Under the pieces are notes generated by a model, which was not told where the DNA came from, made no database searches, and saw only the letters and a program-made list of their open reading frames with translations. The position numbers and the translations under genes are program-made. From assembly GCA_949825065.1 (NCBI GenBank), contig OX463846.1, positions 3,243,366-3,307,365 of the forward strand: 64,000 nucleotides of DNA. Direction: 5' to 3'. Shown here piece after piece: positions 38,176 to 49,650 of the stretch (the first letter of the stretch is position 1; each line of letters begins with the position of its first letter). The DNA is from Odontocerum albicorne (taxonomy: Eukaryota > Arthropoda > Insecta > Trichoptera > Odontoceridae).

Positions 38176-38765
38176 AATGTGTTTTCAACCTCTTCCCCCT
38201 TCCATAAATCTTCATATAAAGTTCTATCTGTTTCTTATATTCTACAGTTTCTTTCTCTCAGCATTTAATTCATTTCCATATATTAATCATTTGAAAATAT
38301 TTCTCTATACCTGTTAAATCTTCAAAATTAGGGACATGGTTCGATGGTGATTATGATACAGAATGATTTTTCTTGATAAATTAGAGAATTTTAATCGGAT
38401 TCTGTACTATAAGTAGGAATGTGAATAATGAAACGTCGATTCTGTTAAGAAAAAAATAGCTTTGCAGCAAAAAATGTATTATCTCCTCCGAGTAAAAAGA
38501 AAACCTTTTTTAATTGAGTGAATTTTTTTAATTTGATTTTTTATCACCCTCTTTCCGATGGGGGGTGAATTATAATTGATTTATGTTCAAATACGAGTAT
38601 CATGCCTGACTTCCGAGCCCGTTAACGACCCTCTACAGGGCAGTCACGTCTCCTAGTGCTGTGTTTACATGACACACGGGTTGTACAGTCATCGACTAAC
38701 TGTAATTTATTATGACATCGCTCTAAATTGTAAAGCAAAATAATTTATTTCTTGTACTATGCATA
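38176..38765. other. No supported feature
   Basis: No frame, terminal repeat or family match. The stretch 38600-38700 is more GC-rich than its surroundings. Confidence 0.4.
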
Positions 38766-39705
38766 TCCAGAAAGTAAGTGTACTGAATTTTTGTAGGCTA
38801 CAATTTTTTTTATTTAAACAAAAAAATTACGTGGTTACCGTAGTACATATGTAAGCTATTTTTTGACATAATCGCCATTCCTTTCAATGCAGGTGGTGAA
38901 GCGGGGTATCAACTTTTTGATGCCTTCCTCGAAGTAGTTTCCCGTCAACCCCTCCGTCCACTTCTCCATCTCCTCCTTTACCTCCTCGTCGGTTGAAAAC
39001 CTTTTTCCACCCGTGTGCAGCTTCATGGAGGTAAAGAGATAGTAATCTGAAGGTGCTAGGTCAGGAGAATGCGCGGGATGGTTCAGGACATCCCATTTAA
39101 ACGAGGCGAGCAGTTCCTTCGTGGCGTTGGCCGTGCGTGGTCTGGCATTGTCGTGCAGCAGGCAGACTCCCTTTGTCATCATGCCTCTCCTCTTGTTCTG
39201 AATCGCCCTCCGCAATTTTTTTAGGGTCTCACAGTATCTTGCAGAGTTGATGGTCTCCCCTTGAGGTATATATTCAATGAATGCGATCGTCACGGAGCGC
39301 ATTTTCGATTTTTTCCACAATTTCGTCAGTCACAATTGAAGGTCTTCCGCTCGTCTGATCATCATGCACAGACGTACGACCTTTTTTTAACTCGCGACAC
39401 CACTTGTAAACACTCGTACGATTCATAGCTTTATCACCATATGCAGTTTTCACCTCATTATAAACCTCAACCGGAGGTTTTCCCTTCCAAACGAGATAAC
39501 GGATGACGCCGCGTATATCACACTTGGCGGGAGATTGGATTGACATTTTTCACGAAACGTGTTGTCGCGTCGACACTTCTCAACGTACTGACCTCGAACT
39601 GGTCTCGTTGCGGAGGGGAAGGGTCAGGCTACACGGAAGTGTAGCCAACATGTCGAAAATAAAATCCATCCGGTCGTGAGAGCCTCAGTACACTTACACA
39701 TTATA
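38766..39705 (-). mobile_element. Internally deleted mariner, different lineage
   Basis: Left end TCCAGAAAGTAAGTGTACTG (TA at 38764-38765). The right end on the minus strand reads ATGTGTAAGTGTACTGA with TA near 39704. GTAAGTGTACTGA is identical at both ends. About 940 bases remain of the usual 1.3 kb. The transposase on the minus strand has lost its middle. The protein resembles the SETMAR-like mariners common in ants and other insects rather than the cecropia type at 9 kb. Confidence 0.75.
38856..39546 (-). pseudogene. mariner transposase with central deletion
   Basis: The first frame (39546-39274) reads MSIQSPAKCDIRGVIRYLVW, KTAYGDKAMNRTSVYKWCRE, TSGRPSIVTDEIVEKIENAL and stops soon after RDDR. 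Here the GRP linker is present. The second frame (to 38856) resumes at VTIAFIEYIPQGETINSARY, then GVCLLHDNARPRTANATKEL, AHSPDLAPSDYYLF and ends GDYVKK. The second and third catalytic aspartates survive with D34D spacing. The first, with the WVPHEL region, was deleted at about 39290, where the frame also shifts. Not active. Confidence 0.85.
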
Positions 39706-39856
39706 CAATACACATTATACACCTAAATAAAAGAAATTATGCACTGTTTATTAAATATCCTATTTTTCTTCAAGTTCTTTAAAGAGCTGTCAGTGTTTCT
39801 TCACAGGATACAAAAAGCAACTTACTGGTGCTTAAAAATAAATACACATATAGTAT

Positions 39857-40023
39857 CCAGCGGTAAGTAATACACATCGGGCTTAAGAAAGCGACTGTTG
39901 GCAATAATCGGCTAACTTCGGCTTTGTAGAGCGTCGTCTCTGTCATTCATACACAAGTCAAAGTTAGCCGATTAAAGCCGACAGTCTCTTTCTTAAGTCC
40001 GATGTGTGTTACTTACCGCTGGG
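39857..40023. mobile_element. Palindromic MITE, short form
   Basis: CCAGCGGTAAGTAATACACA at 39857 pairs with its complement ending at 40023. The arms run about 62 bases with few mismatches and include CGGGCTTAAGAAAGCGACTG and AATCGGCTAACTT. The loop holds GAGCGTCGTCTCTGTCATTC. A longer relative is at 60811-61042. No coding capacity. The superfamily is unknown because no target duplication is clear. Confidence 0.8.
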
Positions 40024-40146
40024 TGTTGTAATTACTCGTATATATTATCACGCCATTTCCCTGCCAAGAAGGCCGAGAAAAAAGAACACCAAACTTTTAT
40101 ATTTTGACAAACATCCTCAGCCTCTTCTACACTTATTCACCTTCAT

Positions 40147-40362
40147 GAAGACCTCTGTGGCCTAGTTGATAAGACGCTTGACCCCCAACCCAGAGGTTAC
40201 GGATTCAATACCCGCTGGAACCGAGATTTTTAAAATGGTTCCAGTCTGGTTTTCACTTAAAGCTTCTTTAAATTCTTTATGGTTGATTAGAAGATATTGC
40301 CACATGGCAATAAGTCCGCCAGGTTGTACTGTATACAACGAAAGTGTGATACAATACAATTC
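40147..40362 (+). mobile_element. tRNA-derived SINE, copy 2
   Basis: A box TGGCCTAGTTGATAAGACG (40159), B box ACGGATTCAATACCC (40199), body with GATTAGAAGATATTGCCACA, TGGCAATAAGTCCGCCAGG and TTGTACTGTATACAACGAAA, and tail GATACAATACAATTC. Nearly complete. Confidence 0.82.
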
Positions 40363-40429
40363 CTACGACCTCTCTGATTTTCTATGATATCTTTTTTTTT
40401 TTTTTCAAAATATTATTAACTTGATTCAA

Positions 40430-40725
40430 CAATATTTTCTGTGGTCTGCCTCTACCAAGTTTATTTACTGATATTCGTACTGTAGTATATACTTGTTTTG
40501 TAAGTCTAGTCATCCATTCGTTCTAAATGCCCAAACCATTTCACAGTGCTCTTCTTCATCTTACTTAACACATCACCCTTAAGTTCACATTCATCCCTTA
40601 TCACTTCATTCTGTCTTCTGTCATAAATTTTCACTCGATGTATTATTCTCAGTGCATGCATTTCTACAAATTGATTTGACTCTTTTCAGTACCCCATTAC
40701 CAAGTTATAATTAATATCTTTTTAG
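40430..40725 (-). mobile_element. LINE C-terminal fragment (FGHVERM family)
   Basis: Antisense of the coding block: GTGGTCTGCCTCTACCAAGT corresponds to the GRGRPR region, CATTCGTTCTAAATGCCCAA to FGHVERM, and CTCAGTGCATGCATTTCTAC to the MRALRR helix. It supplies the uninterrupted TTAA site (ACCCTTAAGTTCACATTC near 40583) used to date the MITE insertion at 57 kb. Confidence 0.6.
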
Positions 40726-40729
40726 CGTG

Positions 40730-41294
40730 TGTCCTAGTAGAACGTGCTGATGATGTTGATGTTGACGTCTCTGTATTCGCTTTGGTCGAATTCTATGTTC
40801 CTTTTCGTTCGGGGTCATAAATTTAGCGGGATGCTTAATTTGATACGTCGTGATGATTTTGATTTGTTTGTATTTAAAATAAAATACGTCAATTCAGGTA
40901 TGCGGGAAGTGAGAGTGAATAATCAATAAATAGTAAACAGCGATGAATGGTCAAGTGAATAATAACAAGTGCTCTTTATTCAACGATAAGTAGGTATATA
41001 TAGAATTTCAGAACGGGACGCGTGAATGCGTCCGAGGTATATCTCGATCTCACTTCTGCGCGTGTTGAGGTGGTCGCAAGCGCTGCGGATACTACAGTGG
41101 GTAGAATATTTATTGTCGAAACGGCGAGACGGCGTGATATGTTCTCTTTCTACCTTGGAATGCGATGTAAATATTATTTTCGTGTAAACAGTGTTGGCGT
41201 TTCTGGTATGTGACAATTGTACATATCCAGAGGTTGATTCATCGGTCGTTGACCCTGCATGTTGACAATATTTTAGGGACGTGGGTACCCTACA
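40730..41294 (-). mobile_element. LTR of the CACGGTCGTCG family, diverged
   Basis: Minus strand from 41294: TGTAGGGTACCCACGTCCC, TCAACGACCGATGAATCAAC, then GCTGTTTACTATT and CTGAATTGACGTATTTTATT, matching the 2312-2827 LTR end to end. It finishes near 40730 with TCTACTAGGACAC. It abuts the LINE fragment at 40430-40725. No internal genes. Confidence 0.6.
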
Positions 41295-41299
41295 TCTTG

Positions 41300-43140
41300 T
41301 TGATAATTCTCATATAACGGGTATTCCACATATTTGTCATATTATCTCATATTTCCCCGTATGGGGGCGATACAAAAATAATTTGACTTTTATCTTTTTC
41401 GGTTGTAAAATACAGATATTTGTAATAAACTCTCTAGGATGAGCCATCCTTAAGTTTCCTCTAAGTCTCAGGGTCGTTGTGTTAATCCCCCAACCCTAAA
41501 TTAACCACCCTTGTTATAATAGTAATCGATCACCCCATGGCTGGTTTGGCCACGGTTTCGAATGAAATAAAGTGTCCAGCGTGGATTGAGGCATTTTAAG
41601 ACATCCCTGGATTTCTGGAGAAACCTTTGGATGAATTTAACTTTAAGGAATATTTAGAGTTTTGAGTCAATATTGAAATGAATGAAAATACTTCAATCCA
41701 TTGTGTGCAAAAGTAACAATCGGTGTCACACCTCTTTCCTATTTAAAACAATATTAGGTTGTACACATTTCAATACATAAATTAGTTATAAAACATTACC
41801 ATCATATGAGGTATGACACGCCCGTTCAGCTCCGCCGGTTTCTTAAAGAGGCAAGAACTCTTTAGATCTCTGGGGTTTGTTGGGTTCCCTTAACTCTGAA
41901 TAACTCTCTCTCACTTTCAGCAGGACAAGGCGACACAATTAAACAAGTATAATTTTAAATAAAACAGTTTATTATATTATAAAAAAAAAGAAAAAAAATA
42001 TAGAAAAAAAATTGACGAATGTCAAGAAAAAAGTTTAAAATTGGCTAGAAAGACTGTGTTGTATTTAGCAAGGGAGATTTCAATAACAATTTGAAATTAC
42101 TTTGATCGGTGGGTTTAACGTGGAGACGAAATCCAGCATTGAAATTAAAAGGAATAATATTCACCCATAATTAAAGATGGCGTCCTGGACTTCTGCGATA
42201 TACGAAGAAAACTAGTCTGGCTGTCTTCCGTACAAACACTGTTTCTGGAGAGACGTCCTAACCGTGTGGTATCTGGAGGCACAAGTGAGCTCCTAATGAA
42301 ATTTCTGGCCTTTTATACCCACTTGCGAGAAAGAGAAGCTACATGTACTCATTCTCACTTAAAATAATAGTTTCACATAGTAACGTCATAGACATGATAC
42401 TTTATTTTTAAAAGACAATTGAGATCGGTGTCTCTTAGAATTCATCAAAAGGGTATATCGTCTAGACAGAATTTATTGCTTCCTTGAGCAATGGATTTTT
42501 TATGACCCTGCTTTTGTCTTCTCAGTCGTTTACCGCTGGCCTTACAATTTCCATCTTTACAAAACAGAATTGAATTTATTATAGACCCTTTTCCTAAACA
42601 AACAATGACCATGGAATTCTTTACAATCCGGAATGTAGTTTTACAACCCGAGCCGACCACCTAAGTTGGCGGTGCAATATTCCATTTGTATAACCAAAAC
42701 AAAATTGAATTTATTATAGGCCCTTTTCCTAAACAAACAATGACCATGGGATTCTTTACAATCCAGGATATAATCTTGTACTCCAAGGCGGTGAGCACTT
42801 AAGATAACCTTTTCTTTTATTGACTTAATCTTAGCGACAGTATTAAAAATATACTAAATTATTTTGTTTCGAGAAACATGTTTCAGGAAGCATGAAATGT
42901 TGGGAATTTAGTATTGGGGATGTGAACTATGTAATTTATCAAATACAGTCCTGACATCGGTCTAATGAACGTACATTTCTTGCCAAACAACCCCATACAA
43001 TAATTAATTCCTTTTATATCTCAAAATGAGTGAAATAAGGGTTGTTTCACTACGATTTCACGACTGACGTACACTACGTTTTCACGACTGGTACCTTTTT
43101 AAATAAAAAAATAAAGTTTTTCAATCTAGATTTCACTTAA
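41300..43140. other. Unassigned, with one 85-bp direct repeat
   Basis: About 1.8 kb that I cannot assign. Bases 42558-42645 and 42692-42775 are copies of one sequence (GAATTTATTATAGACCCTTT, CCTAAACAAACAATGACCAT) 134 bases apart. The stretch 41440-41900 is less AT-rich and could be a retroelement UTR. The small minus frame at 42445-42660 lacks a recognised motif. Confidence 0.4.
42558..42775. repeat. Direct repeat, two copies of about 85 bp
   Basis: AAACAGAATTGAATTTATTA at 42560 and AAACAAAATTGAATTTATTA at 42694 begin two copies, each continuing through CCTTTTCCTAAACAAACAAT and TTCTTTACAATCCNGGATNT. About 50 bases separate them. Confidence 0.8.
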
Positions 43141-43144
43141 AACT

Positions 43145-43235
43145 TCTTGAATATCTTTCTATTTGGTTGGAACAGATTATCACATGGCAATAAGCTCACT
43201 AGATTGTTTTGTATACTACAGTACAATAAATAAAA
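43145..43235 (+). mobile_element. SINE 3'-tail fragment
   Basis: TTTGGTTGGAACAGATTATC, ACATGGCAATAAGCTCACTA and TTGTTTTGTATACTACAG match the SINE body of 43787-43996. The tRNA head is missing. Confidence 0.55.
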
Positions 43236-43786
43236 TAGAAGACATGACTTGAAATGCTTGTGGGATAATTTTTTAGATAATAAATAATACAATAAGGATC
43301 CAAAAGTTTCCGGCTTAAACAAGTTAGAACATGTATGGATAGATGCCACGCCCATTACATGGTCAGGCGATGTTATAGTTAAATTTTGATTCCTTTACTC
43401 TCTACTATGTTTTTATATTCTGTTGTTATTTCATTATATTCTAAATCGCTAAAAATCGAACATCGAATGGTTATCAAGTTACTTTAAAAAAAAAGGCAGA
43501 AGCCCTGTGACATCTAAACGCCATTTCATTTTGATCGTACTTTACATTTTTTTAGAGAAACTTGAATGCCACGCGGTATTCAATTTTTAACATTTCAGAA
43601 TATAACGAATCAACTCGTCTTATATCGGCTCTAGTTGACATACTATTCAGGGTATAGGTAACAAATTTTACTTATTACATTTTCTAAATATGCAATGGGT
43701 GTGCCCGGTGTCGTTTCTGTTAACACTTTTGTTTGATCAACTATTTTTTTCATATTCGTTTTGCAAACCTGTTACGCAAAGAGGGA
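43236..43786. other. No supported feature
   Basis: AT-rich spacer without frame or repeat ends. Confidence 0.4.
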
Positions 43787-43996
43787 CAACCTTCGTGGCC
43801 TAGTTGGTAAGTTGCTTGTCTCTCATTCCGGAGGCTGCAGGTTTGATTCCTATGGGATCCCAATTTTTTTTATAAGAATTCCAGTCTGGCTTTGTTTACA
43901 GCCTTTTTAACACATTTCTGGTTGGTTGAAAGACATTGTCGCATGACAATAAGCCCGCCAAGTGGTACTGTATACAACGAAAGTGTAATACAATGG
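43787..43996 (+). mobile_element. tRNA-derived SINE, copy 3 (best preserved head)
   Basis: TCGTGGCCTAGTTGGTAAGT gives a clear A box (43793) and CAGGTTTGATTCCTATG a B box (43838). The body follows with TTGAAAGACATTGTCGCATG, ACAATAAGCCCGCCAAG and GGTACTGTATACAACGAAAG. Confidence 0.85.
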
Positions 43997-44389
43997 TCTA
44001 CGAACAGTTTGTTTCTGTGCTACGCCGAAACAAAATCAAGAATAAAAAAATATAATACGTGTTAGTCGATATTTTCTTATAACATATGAGTTGTTAACTC
44101 TTTTTTTTCACACTGAGTTATAAAATAATATTCTGCGTTGCCACTGATCTTCTTACAAACCTTGCAGTGGGGGCATCCCATGTTTCCATCTTTAGTAATC
44201 TGATTCATGTAATTCTCCGAGAACTTATTTCCACTGCTTAGTATTATATACTTAGTGATTTTTCACTCCTGATTACTTTATTTTAACCTGCTGAATTTAG
44301 ATAAATCCATTAAGGTTACCTTTTTTCCAATCTAATAAAATTTGTTCGTTTCTAACTAAACATAAGCCTTAATTATTCTTCCTTTTGTG
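43997..44389. other. No supported feature
   Basis: No frame or repeat recognised. Confidence 0.4.
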
Positions 44390-44570
44390 CCTCCATAAAC
44401 CGGTGTCTGCTGAAAGTTGACAAGTTTCAGCATACAGTATCTGCTGAAAGTTGACCATAAGCCGAAGCCATTGTCTGCTGAAAGTTGACCATAAACCGGA
44501 GCCATTGTCTGCTAAAAATTGACCGTAAACCGGAGCCAGTGTCTGCTGAAAATTTACCATGAATGCCTTT
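44390..44570. repeat. 34-bp minisatellite, five units
   Basis: CTGCTGAAAG or its variants start at 44407, 44441, 44475, 44509 and 44543, exactly 34 bases apart. The unit is CTGCTGAAAGTTGACCATAA plus ACCGGAGCCATTGT. The minus strand is open across it, as expected from a unit without stops. Confidence 0.92.
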
Positions 44571-45156
44571 GGTGCCAAAAAAAGGCCAAATCTGGTTTAC
44601 GTAATTAAATCTTAATTTGCTTCTTTTTTCATAAATACAAATGAAAATATTTTTAATGGTTATTTTTTATGGTTATTATTACTCGTTCCTCATTCCCTTA
44701 AATCTATTAGACAAATTGTTACATCTAAGTCATAATTATTGAAAGACATTTCGTTTTATATTGAATCCTTATTAAAGAAGAAATTTCATACATCCCAATT
44801 TCGTAGAGTTGTTAATTAGGTAACAATCCTTGTTCTCGCCGAGTATCACTGAAGTGTTATTGCATCTTCACGTGTGGCAGTATTGCAAATACGTGCAAAG
44901 ATAAACCGCGAGTTTCGTGCATACTCCAGTGGCAATTTTCTTGACTTCGTACAGTGAGATAATTGTTATTATTAGTTTATGATTCACGCCACGATCTTTC
45001 AACATTACAATACTATAAAATACAAATACATAAGTAATTCCTATTTTTTTATATTCCTTGATGAATCTAACGCGTTAGTAAAATAACACTAAAACATATA
45101 TTCAGATGAAATCAGGTCTGAAATATGGTCTGATTCAACAACAAGGTCCTAATAAC
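44571..45156. other. No supported feature
   Basis: AT-rich spacer. No gene or element ends found. Confidence 0.4.
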
Positions 45157-45330
45157 CTTCGTGGCCTTGTGTGTATGACACCTGTCTTCCGACTCGGAGT
45201 GTTGCAAGCTCGGTTTCTGTTGATACCATTTTTTTTTTCAAAAAAAGCTTTCCGTTCTGGATTTTTCTCTAAGCCTATTTGACACATTTCTTGTTGGTCG
45301 AAAGATATTGCAATACAGTAATATATTTTT
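45157..45330 (+). mobile_element. tRNA-derived SINE, copy 4 (3'-truncated)
   Basis: CTTCGTGGCCTTGTGTGTAT gives a damaged A box, GCAAGCTCGGTTTCTG a poor B box. The body runs to GTTGGTCGAAAGATATTGCA and then breaks off. Confidence 0.6.
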
Positions 45331-45659
45331 CTGACAATGAAGATTGCATTTTTTTTGTCCAAACGTTATTTTCTGGGCATTCCTCAATAACACATCTTCC
45401 TTACCTCCCAAAAATACTTCACTTAAGCAATTTAAATTGTCCCACTTTAAGTTTTGATTTAGTGCTATAATAACGAAGCGAAGAATTTAAATTTTCATTA
45501 ATAAGATCCCTTTTAGTGTGAAGTCCCAGAGGAAAAATAATAATAGTTAATGAAAAGTTCATCCCCAGCATCCTTGAAGTAACGCAACCCTCTTGTTAGC
45601 TTTACTGAATACATAAATTGTTCCATTACTATTTATTATCTTCATTATTGTGTGTTCAT

Positions 45660-46180
45660 CCACATTATGATTCCTCCAGGATGTGTTGAGGTCCTTTCTT
45701 AGTTGCGATTAACACTAATAAAAAATACAGAATCACTGGAGAAATTGGATCTTGAATTTTTTTAATCCTCTTCTGGTTAGATATCAGCCAGGATTCTTCC
45801 CACACAGCTAGGTAGTGCGAAAATATATCCACAGTGTCACTGAGTTGATTTAATATAAACATATGTACCTTTGTTTCTCTCGTGACTGAGTGTTTTTTCA
45901 TGATATTTGTTCTGTAAGTTAGTACGTCGAACAGAGGTTGTTTCTTTGCCTTGCTATATTTAAACTTAGTACTTCTACATAGTATCGCGGGACATTTGAA
46001 ACTACCCTGAAAAACCTTGGGTAGGAATATCGCAATAGACTCTAACCTTCCTATTTTGAGGCTTCTATAATTCGATAATGTGCACATATTTTGGGTTACC
46101 ACCTTCTGTTCTGTACCACAGATATCTGAGTTTTTTTATATTTGTTCTATATTATTTATATATTTAAGCTGATGAGGAGA
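45660..46180 (-). pseudogene. FADD-motif LINE C-terminus, diverged copy 4
   Basis: The minus strand encodes SNYRSLKIGRLESIAIFLPK, VFQGSFKCPAIL, KKQPLFDVLTYRTNIMKKHS and FILNQLSDTVDIFS. This aligns with RSLETRRQESIAIFLIKVFQ and following residues of copies 1-3, but with many substitutions, an inserted HMF segment and frameshifts. It is an older relative of the same LINE. The 5' edge is near 46180 (LKYINNIEQI-like sequence). Confidence 0.75.
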
Positions 46181-47235
46181 ATTCAAATTGATGATCATTT
46201 TTCTTTGCTATTGAGACGAATTAAATAATTAACCTAAGTCTATGTTAAGATTACTGAAAAGGAAAAAGCTTAGCTAAACAAAATATGCGCAGTAATTCTA
46301 AAAGAATTGTTTCTACGTCTCTCTATAGTTCAGATTTCAAATGGCACTATTTGTGTACTGCACTAGGTGGTTAGTAAGAGTTTAACAATAGACAGCGCAC
46401 AGCGATTTGTCCCTTAAGAAAAATTTAAAAAAGTGATTGACACTTTACTTTAAACATTTAAAATTAGTATAATTGCGCATATTAATCAGTTATCAGAACC
46501 CTACAATGGATTATATAAGTTAAAATACTACCAATGAAGTTAATAATGGTATTCATACTAAAATCTGATTCCGTGATATCTACTAAAAGAAAGACTCTGA
46601 AACAGTTGATCTTGCGACTTGAAAGCATAATTATGTCGAATAATTAAATAAGTCTTGTCAAAAAAAATTTGTTGAGAGTGTACCTCAGAAGATATTAAGG
46701 CGTTTTATAAATAATTAAGGTGTCAACGCCGTAAATCCTTAATGCAACTGGCCAAATTTTTATCAATATAAAATAAAGATAATATTAACTGACAAAACAA
46801 ATAAAACAGAATGGACACCATACAATCAACTCCTGCAAAATTAAAATCTTACAAAGTCAACTAGAAATAAAATAACCTTAAAAAAATTTACCTCTGGGCG
46901 ATAAAACAGAATAAAAAACGGATTTTGTATAGAACACGTACTTGAAGAATAAGAGATTTCTTGAAAAAAACTCAACACCAATAAAAACTCAATACCAATA
47001 AGAAAAATTACATGATGTAGATATATAAATATCTTTCATACATGATTATATATGTGTTATCGTGGTCTAGAAGTAGTCACTGACTTTATTTACTTAAACC
47101 TCAGTAATTTACTTAAACCAATAATGGAAGATGTAAAACTGAGGTAGAAAGAAGAACTGGAATGGCAAAAAATGCAATGTCAAAGCTGTAAAATATATGG
47201 TAGAGTAGAATTATTACGACGAAAATACGCTTGCT
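46181..47235. other. No supported feature
   Basis: About 1 kb of AT-rich sequence with no recognised frame, terminal repeat or duplicate. Confidence 0.4.
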
Positions 47236-47239
47236 CAAG

Positions 47240-47690
47240 TTTCTCGTCTTAGCAATAATAATTAATAGTGAGGAGACTTGTACTCTGAGAGCAAGCAAGA
47301 GACGTAGAATAGATGCATTCATTTGAAATGTTATGCTGGAGAACAATGTTACGAACTTCATGGACAGCAAGGCGAGCCAACGTCTCCATTCTCGAAGCAC
47401 TGAGAATAACCGACAGATTGTCGACAATATGCCTTTGACAAGTCTTCTCATTCTTTGGGCACATTGTCCATGGCTATAGAGACAGTTCGAAAAGGTTTGT
47501 AGTTAGTGAAAGAACGACCCAAAAGAGGTGGAGTCCTATTCTTTTCGACTAACCAAGTGAGAGAGGCAACTAGACTACCCTTTATAAATGCTCTTCGAGT
47601 CGCGAAGTACAAAGATGGATGGAGAAGAATCGTCAGAGGCTATCACGGGAGTCACGATGCTCAGTCATGAGCAACACGAGAGGATAATAA
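47240..47690 (+). pseudogene. RTE-type C-terminal fragment (CWRTMLRTSW family)
   Basis: Plus-strand reading with frameshifts: ETCTLRASKRRRIDAFEMLC, WRTMLRTSWTARRANVSILE, ALRITDRLSTICL, then FGHIVHGYRDSSKRFVV, TTQKRWSPILF and YKDGWRRIVRGYHGSHDAQS. This is the well-known C-terminal order of an RTE lineage (C-WRRMLR-PWTARRTNVSIL, FGHI, W-R-IV). No polymerase core. A second, worse-preserved copy lies at 54755-55150. It is followed directly by another RTE family member. Confidence 0.78.
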
Positions 47691-47704
47691 TTATTATTAT
47701 GTTG

Positions 47705-48350
47705 ATTTCTTTAATTTTTATGTTTGAAAAATCATATGATTATACGAGAGCAAGTTGGATGCAGTGTGGCGATTGACGACACACCGATTGAACAAGTAAC
47801 AAAATTTAAATACTTGGGTGCTAGCATAATGTACAATAATGACATATATGGCGAAGTGCTTGAACAATCACAAAAGGCCGCAGCTATTTCCGGATGTTTA
47901 AAGAACACTATCTGGAAAAACAAGCATATGAACATCCAAAGCAAGGTGAGGATATACAAGACCTGTGTCCGCCCCATAATGACATACAGCATAGAGTCCA
48001 GAGCCGACACAGTCAGAACCAAAAATCTCATTCGAACCAGCGAAATGAAGGTACTTAAGAGTATCGCTGGCAAAACCCTTCGTGATAGAGTACGTAACAC
48101 AGAAATCCGAAGGACGTGCGAAGTTGAAGATATTGTCAGATGGGGACGACAGAAAAGAAGGTTCTGGAACGAACACGTATCCAGAATGGCGGAACCATGA
48201 GCCGTATGAATGGCCAGGGACAGTATCCCCCAAGCAAGCAGACCTCCAGGACGACCTCTCAAAAGATAGAAAGACAGCTGGCAGTCGACGTCGCAAGAGG
48301 CAAACAATGATGCAGGACCATAACAGGCAAACAGGCCTAAAATAAGATGA
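47705..48350 (+). pseudogene. RTE-type reverse transcriptase C-terminus (SIAGKTLRDK family)
   Basis: The frame 47724-48200 (158 residues) reads TPIEQVTKFKYLGASIMYNN, LEQSQKAAAISGCLKNTIWK, NKHMNIQSKVRIYKTCVRPI, MKVLKSIAGKTLRDRVRNTE and VSRMAEP, then shifts frame for the last Lys/Arg-rich 40 residues. FKYLGA begins the thumb and connection region. The FADD palm and the endonuclease are absent. The 3' end is AATAAGATGAAGAAGAAGAT, the short repeat tail usual for RTE. It is the longer partner of 4510-4985. Confidence 0.82.
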
Positions 48351-48814
48351 AGAAGAAGATATGATTATACAACATATTGTTCAAAAGTAAAAATTAAATA
48401 TATAGAAACAACGTTATGATTTTTGTTCCATATTTTATGTAACGCAAATCACTGTGCAGCGTTTGGAAAATGATGCGTCGCAGCAGTTCATCCCTACAGA
48501 AGATGGATTTTCATGGAACCGCAAGCCTGGTAAAACCTTAATGAGGCTTACTGTTGGCGAGTAGTACTAATATTAATTATTTTCGGTCATAATTATTTAT
48601 GTTGTATCTATTGGAACTAAATCTCAGCTGCTCGCGAAACCCTTGTGGTTTGACACAATTTATGGTCGCTAAGGCATAGAAGATAATATAATAGTTGGAA
48701 ACAGCCTGGGATTCAATATGGCTTGTTTCGTTGGATCTAGAAGTCTAGTAGTGTGCCGTGGTTTGTTTAGCGAAGTGAATTAAAGCTTCTAGAATTAGTG
48801 GTGTCCATCTTATT
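48351..48814. other. Unassigned; one short dispersed block
   Basis: GGTAAAACCTTAATGAGGCT (48529) recurs inverted at 30990-31022. The rest shows nothing recognisable. Confidence 0.4.
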
Positions 48815-49185
48815 TATTTAAATTTATTAATTAAACACAATCTCTTTCAACCAATCAGAAAAAAGGAAGGAAAGCAAGTAACACAGTCGCAAAAAAAATC
48901 AAGTGATTATTTATATTTATGAAATTTATGAACAATATACTAGTAATACAATTACAAGTGAGATATCATTAATCAAAGGGAAAAAAATGATATGGTGGGG
49001 AGGAAAGAAAAACGAGGAATAAAACATATAACTAGTCCCAAAGTCTCACTGCGTGGACAGTAAATAACGAGTTAAAAAAAGAAAATTGATGAATGTATGA
49101 TCGTGGCGCAAGTCCAGGAGCGGAAATACTCTGAAAATTTTCGGCGAGATAATAGGGGGTGGCGGAATACTTAAGGATATTGTAA
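48815..49185 (-). mobile_element. LINE 3' end (VRLWNQL family)
   Basis: On the minus strand from about 49185: ATPYYLAENFQSISAPGLAP, RSYIHQFSFFNSLFTVHAVR and LWD with a stop at 49032. The shared 3' UTR (AAGTGAGATATCATTAATCA region) follows, ending near 48815. It aligns with 11320-11870. Confidence 0.65.
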
Positions 49186-49199
49186 AATAGAAACAACCG

Positions 49200-49430
49200 A
49201 TACACTCTTACAGTGCAAATGTGAGTGAAAGGCGTATTAGAGGAAGACCAATGAAATATGTTTGTATCAAGTAAATGAGTTTCTGAAAGAAAGAAACGTC
49301 GAGAAATTGTTTGAGAAGGTTTATGGGTGTAAAAGAGGCGAAGAATATGTCTCCAGATAGGAAAGTCTGTTGCTCTGTCCTCTTTGCTTAATCTAACAGG
49401 AAATTGGTGAGTTGGTTTGTATGAATGCAT
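49200..49430 (+). mobile_element. LINE C-terminal fragment (FGHVERM family)
   Basis: CTTACAGTGCAAATGTGAGT, GAAAGGCGTATTAGAGGAAG and ACCAATGAAATATG parallel the SANVSERRVRGRPRK codons of the 14.2-kb copy. KRGEEYVSR and a LNRKLVSWFV-like tail follow. Broken by indels. Confidence 0.55.
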
Positions 49431-49562
49431 ATGTATTTTTAATAGTCATGATAACGCCAAATTGACTTAATAACGCTTTAGGAATTTCCGATAAGCAATA
49501 TATAAGCTACAGAAAAACATTAATTCTGATATAAAACGGTCTAAGAGTAAAACCAGTTCAGA

Positions 49563-49650
49563 AGTGAATCCATCAAGAATCGAACTTGAGGCATCCGCTT
49601 TCTTAGCGTGAATGTTAACCATTAATCTACGGCCGTCGATAACCAAGCAT
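49563..49650 (-). mobile_element. tRNA-derived SINE, second family, inverted copy
   Basis: Minus strand: GGCCGTAGATTAATGGTTAA, CATTCACGCTAAGAAAGCGG and CTCAAGTTCGATTCTTGATG, i.e. A box, arm and B box as in 37654-37775. Confidence 0.6.

Noticed and set aside
47732..48307. 191-residue minus-strand frame
   Set aside because: It is the shadow of the plus-strand RTE coding sequence at 47705-48350.
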